A stretch of 53,114 bases of DNA from an uncultured Oscillospiraceae bacterium. Its GTDB lineage: Bacteria; Bacillota; Clostridia; Oscillospirales; Acutalibacteraceae. Below are positions 42,154-50,990 of the stretch, piece after piece. Position numbers and translations under genes: made by a program. The stretch lies in the NCBI GenBank assembly GCA_900541905.1, contig UQLQ01000012.1, forward strand, positions 1 to 53,114, read 5' to 3'. The notes beneath the pieces were generated by a model, which saw only the letters and a program-made list of their open reading frames with translations, ran no database searches and was not told where the DNA came from. The stretch's first letter is position 1. The number at the start of each line of letters is the position of its first letter.

Positions 42154-43122
42154 TTGGAAAAACAATCAACAGAAAAGCAATCAAACTTTAAAAAATTCTT
42201 CAAGTTTTGTAAAATGTTTATCACCAGAGTATTCGAACATGGTATTATGGGCAGAGGCGCTGAACTTGCGTATTATTTTCTATTTTCGTTTTTGCCGCTG
42301 ATTATATTTGTGGCAGCATTAATTTCTGCTATGAAAATAGATATTTCATCTTTTGCGGGCTTGGAAAAATTGATTCCACAAGATGTATTAAATATCATAT
42401 CTGAGTATTATCATTATATTTTTGGCGCTCAGAATACGGGATTAATGATTTCAGGATTGGTTCTTAGCGTATACTTTTCATCAGCTGCGGTGCGCTCTCT
42501 CATGAGAGGATTGGATGTAGCTTATCATGTAAAAGAGAACAGGTCTTTTATACGTAAGTTAATTATGTCTATTTTCTTTGCCATTATCTTATTACTGATG
42601 ATTTCTTTGAGCATGATAGTATTGGTTGCCGGTGGTAAAATTATTGAGTTGATTATTTATGTATTCCCTGAGTACGAAGGTTTCGAATTCATGACCAATA
42701 TACTGCGTTTTTCTTTACCCGTCATTCCTATGTTATTCGTGCTTACATTATTGTTTATGTTTGTACCGAATCAAAAGGTGAAATTTCGTGAGGCAATTCC
42801 GGGCGCTTTATTCAGTTTGATTGCATGGATGGTAGTTTCCGCTATTTTTTCCCTTTATGTTTCTACTATGGGTAATTATTCCGTATTATATGGTTCTTTG
42901 GGAGCCATTATAGTGTTAATGCTTTGGTTTTATTTAATAGGAATTATATTTGTAATGGGCGGAGAATTAAATGCATTATTATTTGAATGGAAAAATAAAA
43001 CGCCGGAACCCCGCACTATGAATATGAAATTTTTGGTGAAATCAAAAGGAAAACTAGTAAGGTCATTGCAGCATTTTCGCACTGCAGAGAAGGATAAGTT
43101 AAATAAAAAAGATGAAAAATAA
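42154..43122 (+). CDS. yihY: YihY/BrkB family membrane protein
   Basis: A 322-aa integral membrane protein with six predicted helices. The family pattern includes ELAYYFLFSFLPLIIFVAALI near the N-terminus and YGSLGAIIVLMLWFYLIGIIF near the C-terminus. The family was once called RNase BN, but that activity belongs to another protein. A role in transport or envelope maintenance has been suggested and is not settled. TTG at 42154 has GAGGAGGG upstream, better placed than the ATG at 42127. It lies between mnmG and rsmG, whose coding region begins 14 bases after this gene ends. Confidence 0.88.
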   Translation: MEKQSTEKQSNFKKFFKFCKMFITRVFEHGIMGRGAELAYYFLFSFLPLIIFVAALISAMKIDISSFAGLEKLIPQDVLNIISEYYHYIFGAQNTGLMISGLVLSVYFSSAAVRSLMRGLDVAYHVKENRSFIRKLIMSIFFAIILLLMISLSMIVLVAGGKIIELIIYVFPEYEGFEFMTNILRFSLPVIPMLFVLTLLFMFVPNQKVKFREAIPGALFSLIAWMVVSAIFSLYVSTMGNYSVLYGSLGAIIVLMLWFYLIGIIFVMGGELNALLFEWKNKTPEPRTMNMKFLVKSKGKLVRSLQHFRTAEKDKLNKKDEK

Positions 43123-43135
43123 CAGAGGAGAACCT

Positions 43136-43849
43136 ATGGAAGATATTAGAGCATTTTTGGCAGAAAATGCTGAAAAAATGGGTATTTGCTTAACAGATGA
43201 GCAAACAGAAAAATTTCAGACTTATGCAGAATTGTTGGTAGAATGGAATGAAAAAATGAATTTAACGGCAATTAAAGATCCAAAAGAAATTGCTGTGAAA
43301 CATTTTGTAGATAGTCTTACTGTTTTTTCCTGTATTCAGCCAAAAAAGGAGGCAAAAGTCATTGATGTAGGAAGTGGCGCGGGTTTTCCGGGTATTCCCA
43401 TGAAATTATATAGAAAAGATTTGAAGTTGACTTTATTAGACAGTTTAAACAAACGCCTGACTTTTCTGGGAGAGGTAAGTGACCGTTTGCATTTGGATAC
43501 AAAACGTATTCATGCAAGAGCAGAAGAAGCGGGCAGAGATTTAAATTTGCGTATGAAATTTGATATTGCCACAGCCAGAGCAGTAGCACCTTTGAACGTG
43601 TTATGCGAGTATTGTCTGCCTTTTGTGCGCTTAGGAGGCGTATTTGCGGCTATGAAAGGCCCCAATGCCGAAGAAGAATTGGAAGGCGCCAAAAACGCAA
43701 TACAAGTACTTGGTTGTGAACTGGAAGAAGTAAAAACATTTACATTACCGGATGACAGCAAAAGAGCTGTTTTAATCATAAGACGTAAAAAGTCGTTTTC
43801 GGGAGAATTTCCGAGGCACGGTTCAAAAATCGCAAAAAAGCCTTTATAA
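43136..43849 (+). CDS. rsmG: 16S rRNA (guanine-527-N7)-methyltransferase
   Basis: Methylates G527 of 16S rRNA using SAM, 237 aa. The SAM-binding loop is VIDVGSGAGFPGIPMKL, followed by LTLLDSLNKRLTFLGEV, and later ATARAVAPL. Loss of this enzyme in other bacteria gives low-level streptomycin resistance. The ATG at 43136 has GAGGAG 5 bases upstream; the frame is open from 43112, but there it overlaps the end of yihY. A gap of about 150 bases separates it from noc. Confidence 0.96.
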   Translation: MEDIRAFLAENAEKMGICLTDEQTEKFQTYAELLVEWNEKMNLTAIKDPKEIAVKHFVDSLTVFSCIQPKKEAKVIDVGSGAGFPGIPMKLYRKDLKLTLLDSLNKRLTFLGEVSDRLHLDTKRIHARAEEAGRDLNLRMKFDIATARAVAPLNVLCEYCLPFVRLGGVFAAMKGPNAEEELEGAKNAIQVLGCELEEVKTFTLPDDSKRAVLIIRRKKSFSGEFPRHGSKIAKKPL

Positions 43850-44000
43850 GCGACACAATTGCAAAAAAACATACAGAAATATTTTTTTACACAACTAATA
43901 TTTCTACATAAAACGCATTACTTCCGTGATAATCTGAATACACACATTAATTGTAATAATTTGGAAATTAATTTTGTATTCACGTTGGAGGTGGTGCGTT

Positions 44001-44828
44001 TTGTTGATTTTATCACAAGAAAAGAGAAAAGTAGTTGAAATTCCGATAGAGAGGATTGTACCGAATCCATCTCAACCAAGAAGAATTTTTGTACAGACTG
44101 AATTGGACAACCTTTCAAACAGCATCAAAGAAAGTGGATTATTACAGCCGCTGACCGTACGCCGTATAGGGGCAAACCAATATGAGTTAATTGCAGGAGA
44201 ACGCAGATTAAGAGCATGCCGCATTGCAGGCTTTAAAACAGTTTCATGTATTGTGAATGATTGTGATGAAAAACAGTCTGCAATCTATGCAATGTTAGAA
44301 AATTTACAACGGCAAGATTTGCAGTTATTTGAAGAAGCAGAAGGAATTGCCCGTTTAATATCGGAATGGGGAGTCACTCAGGAAGAAGCAGCAATTCGTT
44401 TGGGGAAAAGTCAGTCTGCCATTGCCAATAAATTAAGATTATTAAAATTATCATTGGAAGACCGCAAAAAAATTGCAGAGGCAGGACTTACGGAACGTCA
44501 TGCAAGGGCTTTGCTGAGAATTCCAAATCAAGCAATGCGCAGTAAAGTGTTGGACACCATTATAACAAATGGTTATAATGTACAGCGCACAGATGCTTAT
44601 ATAGAACAATTGCTTACCTTAAAAGAAGCTGAAGTAAAGCCGAAAAGTAAAGGAAAACGTACTTTTATTGTAAAAGATATTCGTATTTTTATGAATACGA
44701 TTAATCATGCAATTGAAACAATGAAACTTTCCGGAATTCATGCTGTTACTCATAAATGTGAAACGGAAGATTATATTGAGTGTATTGTTAGAATACCAAA
44801 AGCCAAATCTTCTACTGCTGCTTCTTAA
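44001..44828 (+). CDS. noc: Nucleoid occlusion protein (ParB-like) Noc
   Basis: A DNA-binding CTPase-type protein of the ParB family, 275 aa. The N-terminal ParB domain has IPIERIVPNPSQPRR and ELIAGERRLRACR. The helix-turn-helix (about 130-170) includes VTQEEAAIRLGKSQSAIANKLRLL. The location between rsmG and parA is that of noc in Bacillus. A second, more typical ParB is encoded downstream. I chose TTG at 44001, with GGAGG 9 bases upstream. Noc binds palindromes and prevents division over the nucleoid; candidate sites are reported separately. Confidence 0.88.
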   Translation: MLILSQEKRKVVEIPIERIVPNPSQPRRIFVQTELDNLSNSIKESGLLQPLTVRRIGANQYELIAGERRLRACRIAGFKTVSCIVNDCDEKQSAIYAMLENLQRQDLQLFEEAEGIARLISEWGVTQEEAAIRLGKSQSAIANKLRLLKLSLEDRKKIAEAGLTERHARALLRIPNQAMRSKVLDTIITNGYNVQRTDAYIEQLLTLKEAEVKPKSKGKRTFIVKDIRIFMNTINHAIETMKLSGIHAVTHKCETEDYIECIVRIPKAKSSTAAS

Positions 44829-44856
44829 CCTTAATTTAGACAGTAGTTTTCATCAC

Positions 44857-44980
44857 TTTTAGAAACACGCAGCTTGTGCGTTGTATTTCTAAAATTTAAA
44901 TTTGCTTACGAGAACCCTTTCTTTCTTTCCATAACTTTTGGGAAAAGCCGTGTGCAGGAAACTGTATGCGGCTTTTTCCT
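44857..44980 (+). terminator. Two stem-loops after noc
   Basis: The first pairs TTTTAGAAA (44857-44865) with TTTCTAAAA (44886-44894), with an inner ACGCA/TGCGT. The second, stronger one pairs GGAAAAGCCG (44941-44950) with CGGCTTTTTCC (44969-44979) and is followed by a T-run. The remaining gap to parA (to 45140) holds a parS site. Confidence 0.75.
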
Positions 44981-45010
44981 GTTTATTTTTATATATGATG
45001 AATTTCCAAA

Positions 45011-45026
45011 TGTTTCACGTGAAACA
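45011..45026. promoter_or_regulatory. parS centromere site 1
   Basis: TGTTTCACGTGAAACA, an exact match to the universal ParB-binding parS palindrome, 115 bases upstream of parA. Confidence 0.98.
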
Positions 45027-45140
45027 TTTATGTTTTTCCTCAAAATGGTCTTTTCCTTCTATATAAAAAATGGTATAATAAATAAACAATTATAGTTATA
45101 AAATTTTGACGGTTGTATCAGTTACATAGGAGGAAACAGC

Positions 45141-45905
45141 ATGGGCAAAATCATTGCCATTGCCAACCAAAAAGGCGGGGTAGGAAAAACTACCACATCT
45201 GTCAATTTGGCTGCAGCAATGGGCAGTAATCAAAAGAAAACTTTGCTGGTAGATATGGACCCGCAAGGAAATTCTTCCAGTGGGTTGGGAATTGATCGAA
45301 GAACATTGGAAAATTCTGTTTACGAAGTGTTGGTTGGACAAAAACAACCAAAAGAAGTCATCCAATCTACAGAATTTGAATGTTTGGATATTCTTCCCTC
45401 CAGCATTGATTTGGCAGCAGCAGAAATAGAATTGGTATCATTGGATAAACGTGAAGCTATTTTAAAAAATGCGTTGCTGCCGCTGAGAAGCGAATACGAT
45501 TATATTTTTATAGATTGTCCTCCTTCCTTGGGAATCATCACAACCAATGCACTTTGTGTGGCGGATACTTTATTGGTACCGATTCAATGCGAGTACTACG
45601 CGTTAGAGGGACTTTCACAATTGATGAATACGGTACGCAGAGTAAAACGCCAGTATAATGAACAGTTGGATTTAGAAGGTGTACTTCTAACCATGTATGA
45701 CGGAAGACTTAATTTAACACAGCAAGTAGTGGAAGAAGTTAAGAAATATTTTCCGAAAAAAGTATTTAGAACAGTCATACCACGTTCTGTTCGTCTTTCC
45801 GAGGCACCTAGCTTTGGTATGCCAATACAATATTATGATAAAAGTTCAAAAGGTGCAAAAGCCTATAATGAACTGGCAGAAGAAATGATTCGTGGGAATA
45901 AGTAA
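45141..45905 (+). CDS. parA: Chromosome-partitioning ATPase ParA (Soj)
   Basis: A Walker-type ATPase that moves ParB-parS complexes, 254 aa. The deviant Walker A is KGGVGKTT (near 11-18); the Walker A' motif is LLVDMDPQGNSS (near 35-46) and the Walker B motif is YIFIDCPPSLG. It lacks an N-terminal DNA-binding domain, as is usual for chromosomal ParA. AGGAGG precedes the ATG. It forms an operon with parB, 20 bases downstream; a parS site lies in its upstream region, so ParB may affect transcription. Confidence 0.97.
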   Translation: MGKIIAIANQKGGVGKTTTSVNLAAAMGSNQKKTLLVDMDPQGNSSSGLGIDRRTLENSVYEVLVGQKQPKEVIQSTEFECLDILPSSIDLAAAEIELVSLDKREAILKNALLPLRSEYDYIFIDCPPSLGIITTNALCVADTLLVPIQCEYYALEGLSQLMNTVRRVKRQYNEQLDLEGVLLTMYDGRLNLTQQVVEEVKKYFPKKVFRTVIPRSVRLSEAPSFGMPIQYYDKSSKGAKAYNELAEEMIRGNK

Positions 45906-45925
45906 TAAGAAGGTGAAAATCTATT

Positions 45926-46792
45926 ATGGCAGTGAAAAAGAAAAGTGGGTTAGGAAAAGGCTTGGATGCTATTTTTGCGGAAAATGATACGGAAGCAAAT
46001 TCTTCATCTACAGTCATGCTTCGTTTGGATGAAATTGAACCCAACCGAGAACAACCCAGAAAAGAATTTAATGAGGAATCTTTAACTGAGCTGGCAGATT
46101 CCATTGCTCAGCATGGAGTTATACAACCGTTATTGGTACGACCTCTTATGGGTGGAGGATACCAAATTGTAGCGGGTGAACGCCGTTGGAGAGCATCCAG
46201 ACGTGCAGGTTTATCCGAAGTGCCTGCAGTAATAAAAGAATTAACGGACAATGAAGTCATGGAAATTGCCCTGATAGAAAACTTACAAAGGGAAGACCTT
46301 ACCCCTTGGGAAGAAGCTTTGGGATACCAGACTTTGATTGATACGTATGGTTTCACACAAGAAGAAGTAGCAAAATCTATGGGAAAATCGCGTCCGGCAA
46401 TCACAAATAGTTTACGATTGCTGCAGTTACCAGGTTCAGTTGTAGATTTTTTGAAAAATGGTGATATTTCTGCCGGACATGCAAGAGCATTGTTGGCTTT
46501 AAAAGATGAGAAGATAATGCTTCAGCTGGCAAAGAAAGTTGCGAAAGAAGAACTTTCTGTTCGCGAACTGGAACTTTTGGTAAAATCTCAAAATGAACAA
46601 AATCAGGAAAAAGAGAAAAAGCCTTCTAAACCAAAAGTAAAATATTTTCAGGAAGTAGAATTGGCACTCCATGATCATTTGGGCAGAAAAGTTAGTGTAG
46701 AAGGAACAAAAAAACGTGGTATACTCCAAATTGAATTTTATGGTGAAGAAGATTTATCCGAATTGATTAAAAACTTACATCTTGATACATAA
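45926..46792 (+). CDS. parB: Chromosome-partitioning protein ParB (Spo0J)
   Basis: A 288-aa CTP-dependent DNA clamp that loads at parS. The N-terminal ParB/Srx domain has EIEPNREQPRKEF and QIVAGERRWRASRRAG, containing the arginine-rich GERRxRA box. The helix-turn-helix (YGFTQEEVAKSMGKSRPAITNSLRLL, about 135-160) reads parS. A C-terminal dimerisation segment (about 235-288) is preceded by a Lys/Glu-rich linker. Two parS sites flank the parAB operon. It is about one third identical by eye to the Noc homologue encoded 1 kb upstream. Confidence 0.96.
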   Translation: MAVKKKSGLGKGLDAIFAENDTEANSSSTVMLRLDEIEPNREQPRKEFNEESLTELADSIAQHGVIQPLLVRPLMGGGYQIVAGERRWRASRRAGLSEVPAVIKELTDNEVMEIALIENLQREDLTPWEEALGYQTLIDTYGFTQEEVAKSMGKSRPAITNSLRLLQLPGSVVDFLKNGDISAGHARALLALKDEKIMLQLAKKVAKEELSVRELELLVKSQNEQNQEKEKKPSKPKVKYFQEVELALHDHLGRKVSVEGTKKRGILQIEFYGEEDLSELIKNLHLDT

Positions 46793-46804
46793 TGATAAAC
46801 AAAA

Positions 46805-46820
46805 TGTTTCACGTGAAACA
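46805..46820. promoter_or_regulatory. parS centromere site 2
   Basis: TGTTTCACGTGAAACA, exact match, 12 bases after the parB stop codon and upstream of serS. Confidence 0.98.
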
Positions 46821-46855
46821 TTTCAACATACATATTGATTAGAGGAGAATTGAGC

Positions 46856-48139
46856 ATGTTAGATATTAAAGTAATTCGTAATAATCCGGATGCGGTAAAA
46901 CAAGCAATGAGAACACGTAATATGGACGCCGATGCAATTATAGATGAAATTTTGGATATAGATGTACAAAGAAGAAAAATTACAGGGGAAGTAGAAGCAA
47001 AAAAAGCAGAGCAAAATGCAGATACAAAGCAAATTCCATTGCTGAAAAAAGAGGGAAAAGATACTACTGCCCTTATGGAACAATTGAAAAAACTATCTGA
47101 TGAAATTAAAGTACTGGATAGTCAGCTTTCTGATTTAGAAAAAAAACAGACAGATATTATATTGTCTATTCCTAATATACCAAGTGAAACAACTCCTATT
47201 GGTAAGGATGACAGTGAAAATGTTGAAATTCGCAGATGGGGTGAGCCCAAGAAGTTTGATTTTGAAATCAAAGCCCACTGGGATATTGGAAAAGATTTAA
47301 ATATTTTAGATCCGGAAACTGCAGCTAAAGTGACAGGAGCAAGATTCCACTTTTACCGCAATCTTGGTGCAAAATTGGAACGTGCAATTATTAACTTCTA
47401 CTTAAATACACATAGCCAACATGGGTATGAAGAAATTATGCCTCCGTTTATTGTAAACCGTTCCTCTATGATTGGTACAGGACAACTTCCAAAATTTGAG
47501 GAAGATGCATTTCGCCTTGCAACAAAGGTTTCAGAAGAAGATTATTATTTGATTCCAACTGCGGAAGTACCCGTTACCAATATGTATCGCAATGAGATTT
47601 TGGAGGGCAGCAAACTTCCAATCAAACATTGCGCATATTCCGCCTGCTTCCGTGCAGAGGCAGGCTCTGCAGGAAGAGATACCCGTGGCTTAATTCGTCA
47701 GCATCAGTTTAATAAAGTAGAACTTGTTAAATTTGTTGACCCTGAAACGTCTTATCAAGAGCTGGAGGAGCTCACCAACGATGCTGAACGTGTATTACAG
47801 GCGCTTGGTCTGCCATATCGCGTGATTAATCTTGTCACGGGAGATATTGGCTTCTCATCCGCAAAAACTTATGATATTGAAGTTTGGATGCCTTCTTACG
47901 GACGTTATGTAGAGATTTCTTCTTGCTCTAACTTTGAAGATTTCCAAGCTCGCCGAGCAGGAATCCGTTTTAAACATAATCCAAGGGATAAAGCTCAGTA
48001 TGTGCATACATTAAATGGCTCCGGTGTAGCAGTTGGCAGAACGGTAGCAGCAATTTTAGAAAACTATCAAAATGAAGACGGTAGTGTTACTGTTCCGGAA
48101 GTATTGCGTCCGTATATGGGTGTAGATATGATTAAATAA
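46856..48139 (+). CDS. serS: Seryl-tRNA synthetase
   Basis: Class II synthetase charging tRNA-Ser, 427 aa. The N-terminal coiled-coil arm (about 28-105) contacts the long variable arm of tRNA-Ser. The catalytic core carries motif 2 (CFRAEAGSAGRDTRGLIRQHQF) and motif 3 (LNGSGVAVGRTVAAILENYQ). The ATG at 46856 has AGAGGAG upstream; the open frame from 46835 would begin inside the spacer after parS. No T-box leader is present, unusual for clostridial serS but consistent with the short gap. Confidence 0.97.
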   Translation: MLDIKVIRNNPDAVKQAMRTRNMDADAIIDEILDIDVQRRKITGEVEAKKAEQNADTKQIPLLKKEGKDTTALMEQLKKLSDEIKVLDSQLSDLEKKQTDIILSIPNIPSETTPIGKDDSENVEIRRWGEPKKFDFEIKAHWDIGKDLNILDPETAAKVTGARFHFYRNLGAKLERAIINFYLNTHSQHGYEEIMPPFIVNRSSMIGTGQLPKFEEDAFRLATKVSEEDYYLIPTAEVPVTNMYRNEILEGSKLPIKHCAYSACFRAEAGSAGRDTRGLIRQHQFNKVELVKFVDPETSYQELEELTNDAERVLQALGLPYRVINLVTGDIGFSSAKTYDIEVWMPSYGRYVEISSCSNFEDFQARRAGIRFKHNPRDKAQYVHTLNGSGVAVGRTVAAILENYQNEDGSVTVPEVLRPYMGVDMIK

Positions 48140-48145
48140 TGTGAA

Positions 48146-48185
48146 GAGAAAAAGGGAAACAAGGATGATTTGTTTCTCTTTTCTT
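48146..48185 (+). terminator. Terminator after serS
   Basis: AAAGGGAAACAA pairs with TTGTTTCTCTTT (one G-T wobble), followed by a T-rich run. Confidence 0.8.
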
Positions 48186-48214
48186 TCTATCATGGAGAAG
48201 GATAGTGTTTCATT

Positions 48215-48964
48215 ATGAGAATTATGACAGATTATATGGCAACAAGAAAAATTGCCAGTTATGAAGTAAATTTGTTTGGTGAATTACGATTATCGACCGT
48301 ACTTAGAATTTGCCAAGAGGTAGCGGAAGAACATCTTACCATGTATCAGATGGATCATGTAACATTAATGAAAACACAAAATTTAGCTTTTCTTATCTTA
48401 AGAGTAGGTATGAACATAAATCGTTTACCCAAAGATGGAGAAACTATCACAGTATTAACGCGTCCCGAAGGAAACAGCGGAGCACAATTTTATCGTTCGT
48501 ATAGAATTTGTGTTGGTCAGGAAGAATTAATGGATATTATGTATTCTAATATTCTAGTGGATAGCACTACGCATAAAATTGCGCATCCAAGTAGATTAGA
48601 TTATTTGAAAATTGATATTAAACAAACGTTGTCTCCCAAACAAAAGCTGAATAAGTTAAAAATCCCTGAAGATATGGAATCATGGGGAGTTCGCCAAATT
48701 CGTTTTTCCGATTTGGATTTTAACGGACATATGAGCAATAGTATTTACGGTAATATTATTGAAGACTATTTGCCATATAACTATGTAAATAATAGTAATA
48801 TGCGCAGAAAAGAGTTATATAAATTACAGATTAACTATGTAAAAGAGAGTAAGCTTAAAGATGACATGTTGATTTATGGAAAAGAATTGGAACAAGGATT
48901 TATTATGGTAGGCAGCGTAGAAGGATGTCGTACGTTTGAATGCCAAGGACAATTCCGTTTTTAG
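48215..48964 (+). CDS. Acyl-ACP thioesterase
   Basis: Releases free fatty acids from acyl carrier protein. It is 249 aa, with two tandem hot-dog domains (about 1-140 and 150-249). The second starts with WGVRQIRFSDLDFNGHMSNSIYGN, holding the conserved Asp/Asn and His of the FatA/FatB-like bacterial family. In clostridia the family may tune lipid composition or produce short or medium free acids. The first ATG at 48215 is 12 bases from GGAGAAGGA; the ATG at 48224 is in frame and cannot be excluded. No partner gene is adjacent. Confidence 0.87.
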   Translation: MRIMTDYMATRKIASYEVNLFGELRLSTVLRICQEVAEEHLTMYQMDHVTLMKTQNLAFLILRVGMNINRLPKDGETITVLTRPEGNSGAQFYRSYRICVGQEELMDIMYSNILVDSTTHKIAHPSRLDYLKIDIKQTLSPKQKLNKLKIPEDMESWGVRQIRFSDLDFNGHMSNSIYGNIIEDYLPYNYVNNSNMRRKELYKLQINYVKESKLKDDMLIYGKELEQGFIMVGSVEGCRTFECQGQFRF

Positions 48965-49086
48965 CAGGCTGTATTGATACTGTAAGAAACAAATCTTTTT
49001 ATAAACGACAAAGTATGTCAAAAAATTAGGCAAAGTTACTTATTTCTGCCATATTCACAAGGGAAATGTCTGGTAACATTTTTATA

Positions 49087-49115
49087 TTGAAAGTATGTAT
49101 GTGCAGTGTTATAAT
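49087..49115 (+). promoter_or_regulatory. Promoter of guaB
   Basis: TTGAAA (49087-49092), a 17-base spacer and perfect TATAAT (49110-49115), about 50 bases before the start. The gap 48965-49086 contains no recognised riboswitch. Confidence 0.75.
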
Positions 49116-49165
49116 AATAAGAATAAAAATATGGTAGAATGTAAGAATAAAAAAGGAGGAAGAGA

Positions 49166-50650
49166 ATGTTAAATTCTAATTATGCTGAAAAATTTGTAAA
49201 AGAAGGACTTACTTTTGATGATGTACTTCTTATCCCTGCGGAATCTAATATTTTGCCAAAGGAAGTTGATTTTTCCACTTATTTGACAAAAAAGATTAAG
49301 CTGAACACACCGCTAATGACTGCTGCTATGGATACTGTTACAGAGGATGATATGGCAATTGCCATTGCTCGTGAAGGTGGTATTGGTATCATTCATAAAA
49401 ATATGTCCATCGAGGCACAAGCAGATCTTGTTGACCGTGTTAAACGTTCAGAGAACGGTGTTATTGTAAATCCGTTTTTCCTTTCTCCACAGCATTCTGT
49501 ATATGATGCAAATGCAATTATGGCTCGCTATAAAATTTCAGGTGTTCCTATTTGTGAAAACGATAAGCTGGTTGGTATTATTACAAACCGTGACTTGCGT
49601 TTTATGACAGGTACTGATTTTGAACAGCCTATTTCCGCCGTTATGACCCATGAAAAACTAATTACCGCACCGGTTGGTACTACTTTGGAGCAGGCACAAG
49701 AGATTTTGCGCCAACATAGAATTGAAAAACTTCCTTTGGTAGATAATCAAGGTAGATTAAAAGGTTTAATTACCATTAAGGATATTGAAAAAGCAGTGCA
49801 GTATCCACGTTCTTCCAGAGACGCCAACGGACGTTTGTTGTGTGGTGCTGCGGTTGGTGCTACTCAAAACGTATTAGAGCGTGTAGAAGCCTTGGTACAA
49901 GCTCAGGTAGACGTAATTGCGCTTGACTCTGCACATGGTCATAACAGTGGCATTATCAATGCTGTACGCAAAATTAAAGAAGCATTCCCCGAAGTTCAGC
50001 TGATTGCAGGCAATGTTGCAACTGCAGAAGCAACAGAGGCGTTGATTCAAGCCGGTGCTGATTGTGTTAAAGTTGGTATTGGTCCCGGTTCTATTTGTAC
50101 AACTCGTGTTGTTGCAGGTATTGGTGTTCCTCAAATTACAGCTGTTTATGATGCTGCATGCGTTGGTGCTAAATATGGTGTTCCAATTATTGCTGACGGC
50201 GGTATTCAATACTCCGGTGATATTGTAAAAGCTTTGGCAGCCGGTGCCAGCGTAGTTATGGTTGGCTCCTTGGTTGCAGGCTGTAAAGAATCTCCGGGAG
50301 AGACAGAATTGTTCCAAGGCCGTCAATTTAAGGTATATCGCGGCATGGGTAGTATGGGTGCTATGGGTAAAGGCAGTACAGACCGTTACTTCCAAGAGGA
50401 TGCCAAAAAATTGGTACCGGAAGGTGTTGAAGGTCGTTTGCCTTACCGTGGTCCACTATCAGATACGGTATATCAATTAATGGGAGGCTTACGTGCAGGC
50501 ATGGGTTACACAGGCTGTGCAACTATTGAGGAACTTCACGAAAAAGCACAATTTATCCGTATTACAGGTGCCGGCTTAAAAGAAAGTCATCCTCATGATA
50601 TTCAGATTACAAAAGAGGCTCCAAACTACTCTTTTCATTCCGGATATTAA
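49166..50650 (+). CDS. guaB: Inosine-5-prime-monophosphate dehydrogenase
   Basis: Catalyses the NAD-dependent oxidation of IMP to XMP, the committed step of guanine nucleotide synthesis. It is 494 aa. The catalytic barrel is interrupted by two CBS domains (about 95-210). The active-site loop GIGPGSICTTR contains catalytic Cys311, and the flap region (about 385-430) has RYFQED and EGRLPYRG. AAAGGAGG lies just before the ATG. It is monocistronic, with its own promoter, followed by the tRNA-Met gene. Confidence 0.97.
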   Translation: MLNSNYAEKFVKEGLTFDDVLLIPAESNILPKEVDFSTYLTKKIKLNTPLMTAAMDTVTEDDMAIAIAREGGIGIIHKNMSIEAQADLVDRVKRSENGVIVNPFFLSPQHSVYDANAIMARYKISGVPICENDKLVGIITNRDLRFMTGTDFEQPISAVMTHEKLITAPVGTTLEQAQEILRQHRIEKLPLVDNQGRLKGLITIKDIEKAVQYPRSSRDANGRLLCGAAVGATQNVLERVEALVQAQVDVIALDSAHGHNSGIINAVRKIKEAFPEVQLIAGNVATAEATEALIQAGADCVKVGIGPGSICTTRVVAGIGVPQITAVYDAACVGAKYGVPIIADGGIQYSGDIVKALAAGASVVMVGSLVAGCKESPGETELFQGRQFKVYRGMGSMGAMGKGSTDRYFQEDAKKLVPEGVEGRLPYRGPLSDTVYQLMGGLRAGMGYTGCATIEELHEKAQFIRITGAGLKESHPHDIQITKEAPNYSFHSGY

Positions 50651-50698
50651 TTCATTTTATGTAAAATAAAAAAATTTAAATTTTCTTTAAATTTGTTA

Positions 50699-50765
50699 TT
50701 GACAAAATGATATTTATATAATATAATAGAACTCGCTTCGTTCGACCGAATGTCTACGAAGTGAG
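50699..50765 (+). promoter_or_regulatory. tRNA-Met promoter and leader hairpin
   Basis: TTGACA (50699-50704), 17 bases, perfect TATAAT (50722-50727): the strongest promoter in the window. Between it and the tRNA lies a 10-bp hairpin (50732-50741 with 50756-50765) ending six bases before the mature 5-prime end, possibly a determinant for RNase P or transcript stability. Confidence 0.85.
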
Positions 50766-50771
50766 GCATAT

Positions 50772-50848
50772 GGCGGCATAGCTCAGCTGGCTAGAGCATT
50801 CGGTTCATACCCGGAGTGTCCGCGGTTCAAATCCGTGCGCCGCCACCA
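50772..50848 (+). tRNA. tRNA-Met (CAT), elongator type
   Basis: 77 bases including an encoded CCA. The cloverleaf is clear: acceptor GGCGGCA with CGCCGCC (an A-C mismatch at the seventh pair), D-arm GCTC/GAGC, anticodon stem TTCGG/CCGGA with loop TTCATAC (anticodon CAT), and T-arm CGCGG/CCGTG with loop TTCAAAT. The paired G1-C72 excludes the initiator. The sequence resembles the Bacillus elongator tRNA-Met more than lysidine-type tRNA-Ile(CAT). The A-C mismatch next to the T-arm is unusual. Confidence 0.93.
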
Positions 50849-50857
50849 ATAAAAAAT

Positions 50858-50886
50858 AAAACCTCAGTGATGGGGTTTTTTTTATT
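50858..50886 (+). terminator. Terminator after tRNA-Met
   Basis: AAAACCTC pairs with GGGGTTTT (one G-T wobble), followed by a long T-run. Confidence 0.88.
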
Positions 50887-50909
50887 ATAGTCATAAAACC
50901 AAGCAGGAG

Positions 50910-50939
50910 TTTACAGGCAGACAGCGAATATGGTAAAAT
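50910..50939 (+). promoter_or_regulatory. Candidate promoter of tuf
   Basis: TTTACA (50910-50915), an 18-base spacer, TAAAAT (50934-50939), about 50 bases before the tuf start codon. Confidence 0.6.
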
Positions 50940-50990
50940 GGCGTCAAAGCCTATTTTATAAAAAACAAAAGAGATTCGGAGGAAAAATGA

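Noticed and set aside
46793..46855. T-box leader upstream of serS
   Set aside because: The gap is only 63 bases and is largely filled by parS and the ribosome-binding site; no T-box sequence is present.
48965..49165. Purine or other riboswitch upstream of guaB
   Set aside because: None of the conserved purine-riboswitch core sequences is visible, only a good promoter close to the gene.
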